Positions 63,861 through 64,000 of a stretch of 64,000 nt of DNA are shown piece after piece. Source of the stretch: Triplophysa rosa (Eukaryota > Chordata > Actinopteri > Cypriniformes > Nemacheilidae); contig NC_079907.1 in assembly GCF_024868665.1 (NCBI RefSeq), positions 18,347,935 to 18,411,934 of the forward strand. Reading direction: 5' to 3'. Numbering within the stretch: position 1 is the stretch's first letter; each line of letters opens with the position of its first letter. A program made the position numbers and the translations under genes. The notes below the pieces were generated by a model that saw nothing but the letters and a program-made list of their open reading frames with translations, ran no database searches and was not told the DNA's origin.

Positions 63861-64000
63861 CTGGGGGAGAGAAGAAAACACATCATGCTGGTGGTTATGA
63901 CCTAGCTTGAACTCTTTGAACTTTACACAACTAACTAGTTTTAAAACATTTTCAAAAACATTTGGTCAGCAAAACTGAATGAATGGGTATTCAGAACTGA

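Overview
This is a vertebrate nuclear window, almost certainly from a cyprinid (carp/minnow-type) fish. It shows long introns with GT-AG splice sites and no bacterial-style gene packing. Its repeats are typical of cyprinids: TTAA-ended fold-back MITEs that begin TTAAAGGGAYAGTTCACC, tRNA-derived SINEs, a V-domain SINE, L2-like and Rex1/CR1-like LINEs, DIRS elements, many hAT elements and a Ty3/gypsy pol.

One host gene fills about 80% of the window. It lies on the minus strand from 63860 down to 12472 and encodes an ABCC-family (MRP) ABC transporter that best fits abcc3 (MRP3). Thirty coding exon positions can be placed by frame, splice site and homology (numbered 2-31, assuming one short exon 1 beyond the right edge). 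They sum to 4575 nt, an exact multiple of three ending in TGA, so about 1524 residues lie in the window. The order is TMD0 (exons 2-6), L0 linker (6-8), TMD1 (8-13), NBD1 (15-19), linker (19-21), TMD2 (22-26) and NBD2 (27-31).

The most interesting signal is at exon position 23. Two divergent versions lie in tandem: 23a (25308-25618, 311 nt) and 23b (23039-23352, 314 nt). Both encode the same TMD2 helix/coupling-loop/helix block, with identical phases (1 in, 0 out) and good splice sites. Using both gives TGA at the third codon of 23b; using neither gives TAA 11 codons into exon 24. This is the layout of reading-frame-enforced mutually exclusive exons, and would give two transporter isoforms differing in the substrate-pathway helices.

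Left flank (1-12.4 kb, downstream of the gene): a decayed Ty3/gypsy pol with a probable 3' LTR, a decayed L2-like LINE, a 1.65-kb hAT with a nested MITE, and a 618-bp hAT with a nested SINE. The introns hold most other repeats. Intron 4 has a DIRS with RT/RNase H and a MITE split by a hAT. Intron 7 has a 3-kb hAT containing two kinds of tandem repeat and a second hAT. Intron 9 (11.6 kb) has LINEs, a second DIRS carrying a tyrosine-recombinase remnant, a solo LTR and a PIF/Harbinger MADF remnant. Intron 19 has a LINE RT in the gene's orientation. Intron 23 has a hAT with transposase remnants inside a TTAA MITE. I saw no tRNA or rRNA gene, CRISPR array or prokaryotic feature. All transposon reading frames seen are broken.
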